DNA of 64,000 nt from Nocardia acididurans. Lineage in GTDB: Bacteria > Actinomycetota > Actinomycetes > Mycobacteriales > Mycobacteriaceae. Shown in pieces: positions 26,313 through 34,194 of this stretch (its first letter is position 1; each line of letters starts with the position of its first letter). The stretch lies in NCBI RefSeq assembly GCF_016741815.1, contig NZ_JAERRJ010000021.1, positions 1 through 64,000 of the forward strand. Reading direction: 5' to 3'. The position numbers and the translations under genes are program-made. The notes under the pieces were generated by a model. The model ran no database searches, was not told the origin of the DNA, and saw nothing but the letters and a program-made list of their open reading frames with translations.

Positions 26313-26349
26313 ACGCCGATCGCATGATCAGCGTGCGGTATGAAAGAGT
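26313..26349 (-). terminator. Rho-independent terminator after adoK
   Basis: On the minus strand a 9-bp stem (ACCGCACGC with GCGTGCGGT), a one-pair mismatch and an inner GATC/GATC helix close a 4-nt loop, and the RNA continues as TTTTCTC. Confidence 0.85.
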
Positions 26350-26359
26350 CCGGCAGGTT

Positions 26360-27331
26360 TCAGCCGAGAATCGACTCGATGTCGGCTGCCGCCTCCGCGC
26401 CGTACGCCTCACGCAGGCGCTTGAGCGCGACATCCCGGTCGAGGGTCCACTCCTGGGTGCCGACGGTCTCCAGGATGTGCACGGCGATCAGCGAGCCCAG
26501 CTGCGCCGAACGCTCCAGCGACAGGCCCGCGGTGTGGCCGGTGAGGAAGCCCGCGCGGAAGCCGTCGCCGACACCGGTCGGATCCACCTTCGCGGTGTCG
26601 GGCACCACGTCCACATGCAGTTCGGTGCCGTCGCGGTCGACGATCTTCGCGCCCTTCGAGCCGAGGGTGGTGACGCGAATGCCCACGCGCTCACCGACTT
26701 CCGCCTCGCTCAGGCCGGTCTTCGACAGCAGCAGGCCCCACTCGTACTCATTGGTGAACAGGTAGGCCGCACCGTCGATGAGCGAGAGCGCCTGCTCGCC
26801 GTCCAGGCGCGCCAGCTGCTGAGAAGGGTCAGCGGCGAAGGGGATTCCGGCCGCGCGGCACTGCTCGGTGTGGCGCACCATGGCGTCGGGATCGTTCGCG
26901 CCCACCAGCACCAGCGAAAGTTCGCGGGCCGCAGCCAGTTCCGCGATATCGATCTCGCGGGCCTCGCTCATGGCGCCCGGGTAGAAGGACGCGATCTGCG
27001 CCATGGCCTCGTCGGTGGTGCACACGAAGCGGGCGGTGTGCGCCTCGGTGGAGATCTTCACGGCCGAGCAGTCGACGCCGTTGGATTCCAGCCACTGGCG
27101 GTATTCGCCGAAGTCGGGGCCGACCGCGCCGACCAGCAGCGGGCGCTGGCCGAGCAGGCCCATGGCGTAGGCGATGTTGCCGGCGACGCCACCGCGGCGG
27201 ATCACCAGATCGTCGACGAGGAAGCTGAGGGAGACGTGCTGGAGCTGATCGGCGAGCAGGACGTCGGAGAACTTCCCCGGGAATCGCATGAGGTGGTCGG
27301 TCGCGATGGAGGCGGACACGGCGATGGTCAC
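26360..27331 (-). CDS. adoK: Adenosine kinase, PfkB family
   Basis: A 323-residue PfkB-family kinase that phosphorylates adenosine to AMP. The N-terminus VTIAVSASIATDHLMRFPG and the segments VSLSFLVDDLV, RGGVAGNIAYAMG, ASFYPGAMSEA and AADPSQQLARL are those of the mycobacterial enzyme (Rv2202c). The catalytic DPTGVGDGFRAGFLTGH motif with the conserved GxGD is at residues about 255-270. AAGGA is 9 nt before GTG 27331. A strong terminator follows. Confidence 0.92.
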   Translation of the reverse strand: MTIAVSASIATDHLMRFPGKFSDVLLADQLQHVSLSFLVDDLVIRRGGVAGNIAYAMGLLGQRPLLVGAVGPDFGEYRQWLESNGVDCSAVKISTEAHTARFVCTTDEAMAQIASFYPGAMSEAREIDIAELAAARELSLVLVGANDPDAMVRHTEQCRAAGIPFAADPSQQLARLDGEQALSLIDGAAYLFTNEYEWGLLLSKTGLSEAEVGERVGIRVTTLGSKGAKIVDRDGTELHVDVVPDTAKVDPTGVGDGFRAGFLTGHTAGLSLERSAQLGSLIAVHILETVGTQEWTLDRDVALKRLREAYGAEAAADIESILG

Positions 27332-27494
27332 GAGCGTCAATCCTTCGGTGACATGCGCTGCGCACACCTGTGTCGGCGGCGGACGCGGGGCCGGTGGTGG
27401 GGAGGAGCGGACCGATCGGCCCACACCCTAAAAATACTGTCCGAGACGGGTTATTCCAACTCTCGGAAGGCTCTCAGGGGCTTCGCCCCCGAAC

Positions 27495-27580
27495 CCCCTC
27501 GAGACTTGCGGGCTCGGTGCCGAAACCGTGGGGGCTCGCGGGGCGGTGCCTAACCCCTCGAGACTTGCGTGGCTCGGTGC
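27495..27580. repeat. Two direct copies of a 26-nt sequence
   Basis: The motif cccctcgagacttgcg-ggctcggtgc occurs at 27495-27520 and 27554-27580, 34 nt apart; the second copy has one extra T. It lies in the gap between adoK and the iscA-like gene with no coding function seen. Confidence 0.7.
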
Positions 27581-27629
27581 TGCACCGGACTCAGCTCAGG
27601 TGTCTCGGGGTGGCCTGGACACACGACAA

Positions 27630-27655
27630 CGCGGAACCTCGGCCGAGGTTCCGCG
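27630..27655. terminator. 26-bp palindrome after the iscA-like gene
   Basis: CGCGGAACCTCGG is followed immediately by CCGAGGTTCCGCG. Folded as RNA it forms a long hairpin 15 nt past the iscA-like stop, which is best explained as its terminator. Confidence 0.7.
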
Positions 27656-27669
27656 CTGTGCGGTTCAGG

Positions 27670-28020
27670 TCAGTTGAAGCTGTCGCCGCAGGCGCAGGAG
27701 CCGGTGGCGTTCGGGTTGTCGATGGTGAAGCCCTGCTTCTCGATGGTGTCGACGAAGTCGATCTGGGCGCCCTGCACGTAGGGGGCGCTCATGCGGTCGA
27801 CGACCAGCTTGACGCCGCCGAACTCGACCTTGAGGTCGCCGTCCAGGATGCGGTCGTCGAAGAAGAGCTGGTAGCGCAGGCCGGCGCAACCGCCCGGCTG
27901 CACGGCGATGCGCAGCGCGAGATCGTCGCGGCCTTCCTGATCCAGCAGAGCCTTCGCCTTGGAGGCGGCGGCGTCGGACAGAGTCACACCGTGAGTGGTG
28001 GTCTCGTTCTGCACAGTCAT
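27670..28020 (-). CDS. Iron-sulfur cluster carrier, IscA/ErpA/HesB family
   Basis: A 116-residue A-type Fe-S carrier that receives nascent clusters and passes them to apo-enzymes. The three conserved cysteines are visible: one in PGGCAGLRY (about residue 42) and two in the C-terminal SCACGDSF. VKLVVDRMSAPYVQGAQIDFVD is the family core. AGGAG precedes the ATG by 6 nt. The order adoK - this gene - membrane protein agrees with mycobacterial genomes (Rv2204c neighbourhood). Confidence 0.92.
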   Translation of the reverse strand: MTVQNETTTHGVTLSDAAASKAKALLDQEGRDDLALRIAVQPGGCAGLRYQLFFDDRILDGDLKVEFGGVKLVVDRMSAPYVQGAQIDFVDTIEKQGFTIDNPNATGSCACGDSFN

Positions 28021-28230
28021 GAACTCTCCTAAAGGACCAATGGTCAACCCGTGAATTCAGCGCACGGCTCGTGGGCTGTCAACGCCACTTCGCGGGCGGC
28101 TATTCCCAATCCTACGCGGCGAGATTACTGCCGCACGGGCAGGGATTGTGATGGATATTGCGACGATTGCCACGCTAAAGGTACGGACCAGGTTTTTCCG
28201 GCGGACACGTCATCGAATAGCCTGGTCGGC

Positions 28231-28884
28231 GTGAAGTTCCTCCGCCGTGGCGAGACCACCCCCTCCTCCGACACCTCCGCCGTCGATGCCGGTGGTGCGG
28301 CGACGGTCGCGGAGCGGCCCGCGACCGCCGGTAAGGGTCGGCCCACCCCGAAGCGCCGAGAGGCCGAAGCCCGCCGTCGCGGGCCGGTCGCGCCGCCGCC
28401 GACCACCGCCAAGGAGGCGCGTGCCCGGCGCAAGGCGCTGCGCGGTTCCAAGGCCGAGCGCAAGGCCGCGTCCGCGCAGCGGCGCAGCGATATGCAGGAT
28501 CGCCGTGCGCGCATGCTCGCCGGTGACGAGCAGTACCTGCTGCCGCGCGACAAGGGTCCGGTCAAGGGGTACGTGCGGGACATCGTGGACGCGCGCCGCA
28601 ATCTGCTCGGCCTGTTCATGCCGCTGGCGCTGGTGTTGATCGTCAGCATGATCCTCTCGCCCGCCCTGCAGGCGATCGTCACGCTGGGCATGCTGGTGAT
28701 GATGCTGTTCATGATCATCGAGGGCTTCGTGCTCGGCCGGATCGTGAACAACCGGGTGCGGGAACGCTTCCCCGAGGCCAAGGACCGGCCGATGTCGCTG
28801 GGCTGGTACGCCTTCGTGCGCGCCTCGCAGGTGCGCCGCATGCGCGCCCCCAAGCCCCGCGTCAAGCCCGGCGACAGCATCTAA
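28231..28884 (+). CDS. DUF3043 membrane protein
   Basis: A 217-residue actinobacterial DUF3043 protein. Residues 1-110 are basic, with long Arg/Lys/Ala stretches, and are probably disordered; LPRDKGPVKGYVRDIVDARR marks the conserved start, followed by two membrane helices (LFMPLALVLIVSMI and VTLGMLVMMLFMIIEG) and RPMSLGWYAFVRASQVRRM. No catalytic role is known. GTG 28231 is the family-consistent start; it is divergent from the iscA-like gene. Confidence 0.88.
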   Translation: MKFLRRGETTPSSDTSAVDAGGAATVAERPATAGKGRPTPKRREAEARRRGPVAPPPTTAKEARARRKALRGSKAERKAASAQRRSDMQDRRARMLAGDEQYLLPRDKGPVKGYVRDIVDARRNLLGLFMPLALVLIVSMILSPALQAIVTLGMLVMMLFMIIEGFVLGRIVNNRVRERFPEAKDRPMSLGWYAFVRASQVRRMRAPKPRVKPGDSI

Positions 28885-28957
28885 TTCGCGGTCCGATTCG
28901 CGCCGGCCGCCTGCGGGCGGCGACCGGCGGATCGGATTCGTGGGAGTCGCGCGCCGC

Positions 28958-29194
28958 TCATCCGTGCTCTCGCATGCTGGCGATGGCGCGGATGTCGTTG
29001 ACCGCGCGTTCGCGGTCGCGGTCGGCGAAATTGGTGGAACCCGAGAGTTCCCAGCGGGATTCGCGGTGGAAGGGGACGGCGCGGCCGGCCGCCGCGAACA
29101 GGGTGAAGAGGCGCTTGAACATGGCTGCGGTCTTCTGGCTCGTGTGATCGGTGCTGGTGGAGCGGAATTCGTGGGTGGGGACTACGGCGGTCAT
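28958..29194 (-). CDS. Small hypothetical protein, second of a two-gene unit
   Basis: A 78-residue protein (MTAVVPTHEFRSTS start) with a central amphipathic segment MFKRLFTLFAAAGRAVPF and a charged helical end. GGGAG lies 9 nt before the ATG. The start overlaps the previous stop (ATATGA), so the two genes are coupled. No family recognised. Confidence 0.55.
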   Translation of the reverse strand: MTAVVPTHEFRSTSTDHTSQKTAAMFKRLFTLFAAAGRAVPFHRESRWELSGSTNFADRDRERAVNDIRAIASMREHG

Positions 29195-29313
29195 ATCTGC
29201 TGCTCTCCCTCGTCGGTGGATTCGGTTGCGTCCCACGCCATGCCGACGTAGGTGAGGTAGCCGAGGGCACTCATGACGGTTCCTGCGGCGGTGATTGCGT
29301 GGAGCGCTTGCAT
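29191..29313 (-). CDS. 40-residue membrane peptide, first of a two-gene unit
   Basis: Starting at ATG 29313, 40 residues with a likely membrane segment (ITAAGTVMSALGYLTYVGMA) and an acidic tail ending ESTDEGEQQI. Its stop overlaps the next ATG. It begins exactly at the operator-like inverted repeat at 29314 that separates it from the divergent GlxA-type regulator, suggesting leaderless or repressor-controlled expression. Confidence 0.5.
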   Translation of the reverse strand: MQALHAITAAGTVMSALGYLTYVGMAWDATESTDEGEQQI

Positions 29314-29345
29314 GGCAGTAAGTTTTCTATAGAGCAGTTACTGCC
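29314..29345. promoter_or_regulatory. Inverted-repeat operator between divergent genes
   Basis: GGCAGTAA (29314-29321) and TTACTGCC (29338-29345) form an inverted repeat with a 16-nt spacer, and a third half-site GGCAGTT follows at 29352-29358. The divergent GlxA-type regulator is the obvious candidate binder. Confidence 0.55.
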
Positions 29346-29399
29346 AACAGTGGCAGTTCTGACATTGTTCGTAAATATCCGGCCAGGTATGGTGGGAAC

Positions 29400-30383
29400 A
29401 TGCTCTCGAAGGTCGCCGTCGTACTCAACGACCGGCTCGCCATGTTCGAATTCGGCGTGGTCTGCGAGGTTTTCGGCCTGGATCGCACCATGGACGGGCT
29501 ACCCGGCTTCGACTTCCGGGTCTGCGGCGTCGCGCCCGGCAAACCGCTCAGCACCAGCTCACCGGGCATTACCGTCACCCCCGAGTACGGCCTCGAGGAA
29601 CTGCTCGACGCGGATCTCGTCGCCATCCCGGCCTTCCCGTTCGCGGCCATGCAGAACATCGACCCGAGGGTGATCGACGCCGTACGGGAAGCCTCCGCAC
29701 GCGGGGCGACCGTGCTCACCGTGTGTTCGGGGGCCTTCCTCGCCGGCGAGGCCGGACTCCTGGACGGCCGCAAATGCACCACGCACTGGCGCTATGTCGA
29801 GCAGCTGGCGCAACGCTATCCGGAGGCCACCGTCGACCCGGACGTGCTGTTCGTCGACGAGGGGAACCTGATCACCAGCGCGGGCACGGCCGCGGGTATC
29901 GACGCCTGCCTGCATCTGGTGCGACGTGAGCTGGGCTCCGATGTCGCCAATGCCATCGCGCGCCGCATGGTGGTGCCGCCGCAGCGCGACGGCGGACAGC
30001 GGCAGTTCATCGAAAGACCGGTCGTGGACTGCAGTTCCGACAGTCTCAGCGAGACGCTGCACTGGATGGGCGAGAACCTCGAACTGCCGCACACCGTCGA
30101 ATCGCTGGCCGCGCGATCGGCCATGTCCACCCGCACCTTCGCGCGGCGCTTCGCCGCCGAAACCGGCACCACCCCGGTGAAATGGCTGACAGGTCAGCGG
30201 ATCCTGCTGGCCAAGCAGCTGCTGGAAGCCACCGATATGGATCTGGAGACGCTGTCGCACCGCTGTGGATTCGGGTCGGGCACGCTGCTGCGGCACCACT
30301 TCCAGAAGTTGGTCGGCATCGCGCCCACCGAATATCGGCGGCGATTCGGCGCCCGCGTCGACGAGAAGGCGACGGTGTCCTGA
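29400..30383 (+). CDS. GlxA-type transcriptional regulator (DJ-1/PfpI plus AraC HTH)
   Basis: A 327-residue regulator. Residues 1-190 form a DJ-1/PfpI-like domain with TVCSGAFLAGEAGLLDGR (nucleophile-elbow Cys) and the TTHW-region. Residues 215-315 form an AraC-type DNA-binding domain: two helix-turn-helix units, ending FGSGTLLRHHFQKLVGIAPTEYRR. Such regulators often activate divergent genes for amino-acid or sugar-derived signals. It is divergent from the two small genes and probably binds the repeat between them. Confidence 0.9.
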   Translation: MLSKVAVVLNDRLAMFEFGVVCEVFGLDRTMDGLPGFDFRVCGVAPGKPLSTSSPGITVTPEYGLEELLDADLVAIPAFPFAAMQNIDPRVIDAVREASARGATVLTVCSGAFLAGEAGLLDGRKCTTHWRYVEQLAQRYPEATVDPDVLFVDEGNLITSAGTAAGIDACLHLVRRELGSDVANAIARRMVVPPQRDGGQRQFIERPVVDCSSDSLSETLHWMGENLELPHTVESLAARSAMSTRTFARRFAAETGTTPVKWLTGQRILLAKQLLEATDMDLETLSHRCGFGSGTLLRHHFQKLVGIAPTEYRRRFGARVDEKATVS

Positions 30384-30478
30384 CCGCCGACCGGCGCTGT
30401 GCGGGGGCGGTCGTGGGTTCCGCAGGGTCCTGAAAGAGTGCCTGTCGCCGAGCGATTCGCTCGGTTACTGTGCGGGGG

Positions 30479-31096
30479 ATGAGCATCGAATTTCTGCTGA
30501 CGACGCTCGTCATCGTGGCGACGCCGGGCACCGGGGTGCTGTTCACCCTCGCCGCCGGATTGTCGCGAGGTGTGCGAGCCAGCGTGATCGCGGCCTTCGG
30601 ATGCACCCTGGGCATCGTTCCCCATATGGTGGCGGCCATCACCGGCCTTGCGGCGGTGCTGAATACGAGCGCCGTCGCCTTCCAGACCCTGAAATATCTC
30701 GGCGTCGCCTACCTGCTGTACATGGCGTGGAACACGCTGCGGGACAAGGGCGCTCTGGCCGTTCCGGAGGAGAGCGAAGCGGGTGCGCCGTCGGCGGGCC
30801 GCGTGATCCTGTCCGCCGTCCTGGTCAATGTCCTCAACCCCAAGCTGACGATCTTCTTCTTCGCCTTCCTCCCGCAGTTCATTCCGGCGAACTCCGCGAA
30901 CGCCACCGTCCGCATGCTGGAGCTGAGCGCCCTGTTCATGCTGGCGACCTTCGTGGTCTTCGCGGTGTACGGCGCCTTCGCGGCGGCCGTCCGCAACCAC
31001 GTCATCTCCCGGCCCGCCGTGGTGACCTGGATGCGGCGCGTCTTCGGTGCGTCCTTCGTCGCCCTGGCCGGGCGGCTGGCGGTGCAGAACCAGTAG
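30479..31096 (+). CDS. LysE/RhtB family exporter
   Basis: A 205-residue, five- to six-segment membrane protein of the amino-acid exporter family. It starts MSIEFLLTTLVIVATPGTG, has the family's LKYLGVAYLLYMAWNTLR, and the VNVLNPKLTIFFFAFLPQFI motif. It probably exports an amino acid or derivative. ATG 30479 is preferred to the upstream GTG at 30470, which would only extend the N-terminus by three residues. The gene follows the GlxA-type regulator by about 95 nt. Confidence 0.85.
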   Translation: MSIEFLLTTLVIVATPGTGVLFTLAAGLSRGVRASVIAAFGCTLGIVPHMVAAITGLAAVLNTSAVAFQTLKYLGVAYLLYMAWNTLRDKGALAVPEESEAGAPSAGRVILSAVLVNVLNPKLTIFFFAFLPQFIPANSANATVRMLELSALFMLATFVVFAVYGAFAAAVRNHVISRPAVVTWMRRVFGASFVALAGRLAVQNQ

Positions 31097-31195
31097 CGTC
31101 GCGTCCGCGCGGACCGGTGGGCGCGGGGGTGTGATCCCTGGCGGGAGAGTCGTGCCTGTCGGCTGCTGCGGGCGCGCGGTTGATACCGTGCTGAC

Positions 31196-33196
31196 GTGTC
31201 GCACACTGCTCAAACATCCGATCGGCCGCTGCGGACGCTGGTGCTCGGTGGAGCCCGGTCCGGGAAGTCGGCTTTCGCGGAACAGCTGGTTGCCTCCGAG
31301 GCGGTGCGATACGTCGCTACCGCCGTTCCGGACCCGGCCGACGACGATTTCGCCGAACGCATTGCGGCGCATCAGGCCCGGCGGCCCGCCAACTGGACCG
31401 TCATCGAAGGTGATGCGGTGGCGGCCCTGGCTGCAGCCGCCGCAGGGGATGACGCGGCAGTTCCGGCCAACGCGACCTTCGCCGACGGGGAGGCCACGGC
31501 CGCTCCCGCGACCCTGATCGACGACCTCGGCACCTGGCTCACGGCCCGCATCGATGCCCGTGCGGCGTGGGAATCCCCGCGCGGCGCCGTCGCCCCCGAC
31601 CTGGACGCGCTGGTCGGCGCGGTGGCCGCCTACCAGGACCGCCTGGTGATCGTGAGCCCCGAGGTCGGTCTCGGGGTCATCCCCGCGACCCGCTCCGGCC
31701 GCCTGTTCCGCGACGAACTCGGCAGCCTGAACCAGCGCCTGGCCCAGGTGTGCGACGAGGTGTACCTGCTCGTCGCCGGGCAGCCCATCCGCGTGAAGCC
31801 CGATCGCGCCACCGCCTCGGCCGCCGCGTTGTCGAACTCGGCGGAGGCCATCGGCACAGCCGCCGCGTTGTCGAACTCGGCGCATGCCATCGGTATAGCC
31901 GCCGCGCTCACCGGGTCGGCCACGGCCGTCGCGGGCACGTCCGCAGACAGCGTTGCGGCCCAGAGTCTCTCGGGCACGTCGACGGATGCACCTGGTTCGG
32001 CGGAGACCGCTGCCGGGGCGTCCGTGTCGCTCGGCGGGGCCGATGCCGTGGCCGGTGCCGAGCTGGTGAACGGTGTGAGTGCGGCTGCGGCGGTGGCGGA
32101 TTCGGGTCCGGAGCTGCGGAAGGTGTTGGCGCGGCCGGTGGAGTTCGGGCCGGTGGCCGGGCCGGATATCGGGGTGCGGGCGGCCGCGGAGGAGCGGCAG
32201 ACGCGGCTGACCAAGCCCGCGGGTGCGCTGGGACGGCTGGAGGCGCTGGGGAATTGGGTGGCGGCGTGCCAGGGGCAGTGCCCGCCCAAGCAGTTCGAGC
32301 GGGCGCGCGTGGTGGTGTTCGCGGGGGATCACGGGGTGGCTCGGCACGGGGTGTCGGCCTACCCGAGCGAGGTGACCGCGCAGATGGTCGCCAACTTCCG
32401 CAGCGGCGGCGCGGCGGTGAATGTGCTTGCGCGGCTGGCGGATGCGACCGTGCGGGTGGAGGACATCGCCGTCGACGCGGATACCGCGCCGGAGATCTCG
32501 CGGTTCAAGGTGCGGCGCTCCAGTGGGTCCATCGATCGCGAGGACGCGCTGACCGAGGAGGAGGTGCAGGCATCGCTGGCGGCCGGTGTCGCCATCGCCG
32601 ATCAGGAAATCGATTCGGGCGCGGACCTTCTCGTCGCCGGGGATATGGGGATCGGCAACACCACCCCGGCCACGGTGCTCATCGCCGGTCTGACCGATAC
32701 GGAACCGGTGATCGCGGTCGGCCGCGGCACCGGGGTCGACGACGCGGGCTGGATTCGCAAGACGGCTGCCATCCGGGACGCGATGTGGCGGGCCCGTCCC
32801 GTGCTGCGGGATCCGGTTGCTCTGCTGCGCACCGCATCCGGTGCGGATCTCGCCGCCATGGCGGGCTTCCTCGCCCAGGCCGCTACCCGTCGCACGCCGG
32901 TGATCCTGGACGGCGTCGTGGTCACCGCGGCCGCCCTGGTCGCCGATCAGCTGGCCCCCGGCGCACGCGCCTGGTGGGTCGCCGGCCATCGCTCCAGCGA
33001 ACCGTCCCACAAGATCGCCCTCGAGCGCCTCCAACTGGAACCCCTGCTCGATATGACCATGCGCCTCGGCGAAGGCTCCGGCGCGCTCACCGCACTGCCG
33101 GTGCTCCGTGCCGCCGTCGCCACCCTCGCCGAGATGGCGACCTTCGCCGAAGCCGGGGTCAGCACCGCCGACGCCACCGAAACCGCCAGTGCCTGA
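31196..33196 (+). CDS. cobUT: Fused cobinamide kinase/GTP guanylyltransferase and DMB phosphoribosyltransferase (CobU-CobT)
   Basis: A 666-residue fusion for the lower-ligand assembly of cobalamin. Residues 1-205 are CobU-like: TLVLGGARSGKSAF P-loop, IAAHQARRPANWTVIE and SPEVGLGVIPATRSGRLFRDELG. Residues 320-650 are CobT: FAGDHGVARHGVSAYPSEVT, AGDMGIGNTTPATVL, AVGRGTGVDDAG and LDGVVVTAAALVA. Between them lies an Ala/Ser-rich linker of about 110 residues with tandem repeats. The GTG start has no clear ribosome-binding site. cobS follows on the same strand after 111 nt, so the pathway is kept together. Confidence 0.92.
   Translation: MSHTAQTSDRPLRTLVLGGARSGKSAFAEQLVASEAVRYVATAVPDPADDDFAERIAAHQARRPANWTVIEGDAVAALAAAAAGDDAAVPANATFADGEATAAPATLIDDLGTWLTARIDARAAWESPRGAVAPDLDALVGAVAAYQDRLVIVSPEVGLGVIPATRSGRLFRDELGSLNQRLAQVCDEVYLLVAGQPIRVKPDRATASAAALSNSAEAIGTAAALSNSAHAIGIAAALTGSATAVAGTSADSVAAQSLSGTSTDAPGSAETAAGASVSLGGADAVAGAELVNGVSAAAAVADSGPELRKVLARPVEFGPVAGPDIGVRAAAEERQTRLTKPAGALGRLEALGNWVAACQGQCPPKQFERARVVVFAGDHGVARHGVSAYPSEVTAQMVANFRSGGAAVNVLARLADATVRVEDIAVDADTAPEISRFKVRRSSGSIDREDALTEEEVQASLAAGVAIADQEIDSGADLLVAGDMGIGNTTPATVLIAGLTDTEPVIAVGRGTGVDDAGWIRKTAAIRDAMWRARPVLRDPVALLRTASGADLAAMAGFLAQAATRRTPVILDGVVVTAAALVADQLAPGARAWWVAGHRSSEPSHKIALERLQLEPLLDMTMRLGEGSGALTALPVLRAAVATLAEMATFAEAGVSTADATETASA
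31820..31936 (+). repeat. 39-nt tandem repeat in the CobU-CobT linker
   Basis: Three in-frame 39-nt units encode AAALSNSAEAIGT, AAALSNSAHAIGI and the decayed AAALTGSATAVAG. The first two are nearly identical in DNA, so the unit duplicated recently. Confidence 0.85.
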
Positions 33197-33307
33197 CCTC
33201 TTTCCGGAGGCAGCCGACCCCGGTGTCCGGCGCCGCGCGTCGTCGGTGCGCCCTGCATTCGGCCGGGCCGCCGCCGGGCCCCGACCGCACGGTGCCGGTG
33301 ACCGCTC

Positions 33308-34054
33308 GTGAACGGCTTGCGGCTGGCGCTCTCGTGGCTGACGGTGCTGCCGGTGCGGGGTCCGGAGCAGGTGGATCGCGGGTCGGCCGGTCGGGCGATC
33401 GCCTGGGCTCCCGTGGTCGGCGCGCTTGTCGGTGCCGGGGCGGCCGGACTGCTGTGGGCCCTCGGCGCGCTGGGCGCTTCCTGGCTGCTGGCCGGGTTCG
33501 TGGCGGTGGCGGGGCTGGCGTTGATCACGCGGGGAATGCATATCGACGGGCTCGCCGACACCATGGACGGGCTGGGCAGCTACGGTCCGCCGGAGCGGGC
33601 CCGCGAGATCATGAAGAGCGGTGGGGCCGGGCCGTTCGGGGTGGCGGCGCTGGTGTTCGCGATTGCGGTGCAGGCGATTTCGTTCGCCGCGCTGGCGGGG
33701 GCCGGACATTGGCTCGCGGTCGTTCTCGCCGTTGTGGCGGGGCGGATCGCGGTGGTGCTGGCCTGCCGTCGGGGGATCGAAGCCGCGCCCGGCGCGGGGT
33801 TCGGCGCGCTCGTCGCGGGCACCCAATCGCCGGTGGCGGGGTACGGCTGGGGCGGGATCGCCTTGGTCGCAGCGGTTTTCGCAACCGGTCACTGGTGGTT
33901 GGGGCCGATTGCCGTCGTGGGGGCCTTGGCCGTGTCCGCGCGGCTGGTACGGCACTGTGTGCGCCGGTTCGGTGGCCTCAACGGTGATGTGCTGGGTGCC
34001 GTGGTGGAATTGGCGACCGCGGTGGTGGCGGCGGTGTTCACCTTCGCGTTGTGA
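33308..34054 (+). CDS. cobS: Cobalamin synthase (adenosylcobinamide-GDP ribazoletransferase)
   Basis: A 248-residue, polytopic membrane enzyme that joins alpha-ribazole and adenosylcobinamide-GDP, the last step of cobalamin assembly. The family core ITRGMHIDGLADTMDGLGSY with its metal-binding Asp residues is at about residues 77-96, followed by IMKSGGAGPFGVAALV, and a C-terminal RRFGGLNGDVLGAVVELA. Seven or so hydrophobic segments are evident. It starts with GTG 33308 and follows cobUT. Confidence 0.93.
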   Translation: MNGLRLALSWLTVLPVRGPEQVDRGSAGRAIAWAPVVGALVGAGAAGLLWALGALGASWLLAGFVAVAGLALITRGMHIDGLADTMDGLGSYGPPERAREIMKSGGAGPFGVAALVFAIAVQAISFAALAGAGHWLAVVLAVVAGRIAVVLACRRGIEAAPGAGFGALVAGTQSPVAGYGWGGIALVAAVFATGHWWLGPIAVVGALAVSARLVRHCVRRFGGLNGDVLGAVVELATAVVAAVFTFAL

Positions 34055-34121
34055 GCCGGCGCGCGGCTGAGCGGTAGGCCGTTCGTTCGATTCGTGCCCA
34101 CGCGGGAACAGCCTCCTCTGT

Positions 34122-34156
34122 ATTCTATTACGCAATAGTATGTTACGTATTTATCC
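34122..34156. promoter_or_regulatory. AT-rich regulatory region before P450 operon
   Basis: The stretch TATTACGCAATAGTATGTT and following TACGTATTTATC is unusually AT-rich for this genome and holds two GTAA-containing half-sites in the same orientation on the minus strand. It is a likely promoter and repressor site, possibly for the nearby TetR at 36541. The GTG start is 39 nt downstream. Confidence 0.4.
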
Positions 34157-34194
34157 GCAGGTAAATACCTATGCGGTGGTGTCGAGGAGGATCG

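Noticed and set aside
24606..26327. 573-codon plus-strand frame
   Set aside because: Antisense to the MBL hydrolase and MetA-like genes, which have full motifs.
30900..31195. Cobalamin riboswitch before cobUT
   Set aside because: I searched this leader by eye for the B12-box pattern and hairpins and saw none.
31567..33987. 806-codon plus-strand frame overlapping cobUT and cobS
   Set aside because: Arg/Gly-rich out-of-frame translation of genes with clear families.
30194..34135. 1313-codon open frame on the minus strand
   Set aside because: It runs antisense to the GlxA-type, LysE, cobUT and cobS genes and has a His/Arg/Gly/Pro-rich composition typical of a GC-rich shadow frame, with no family motif.
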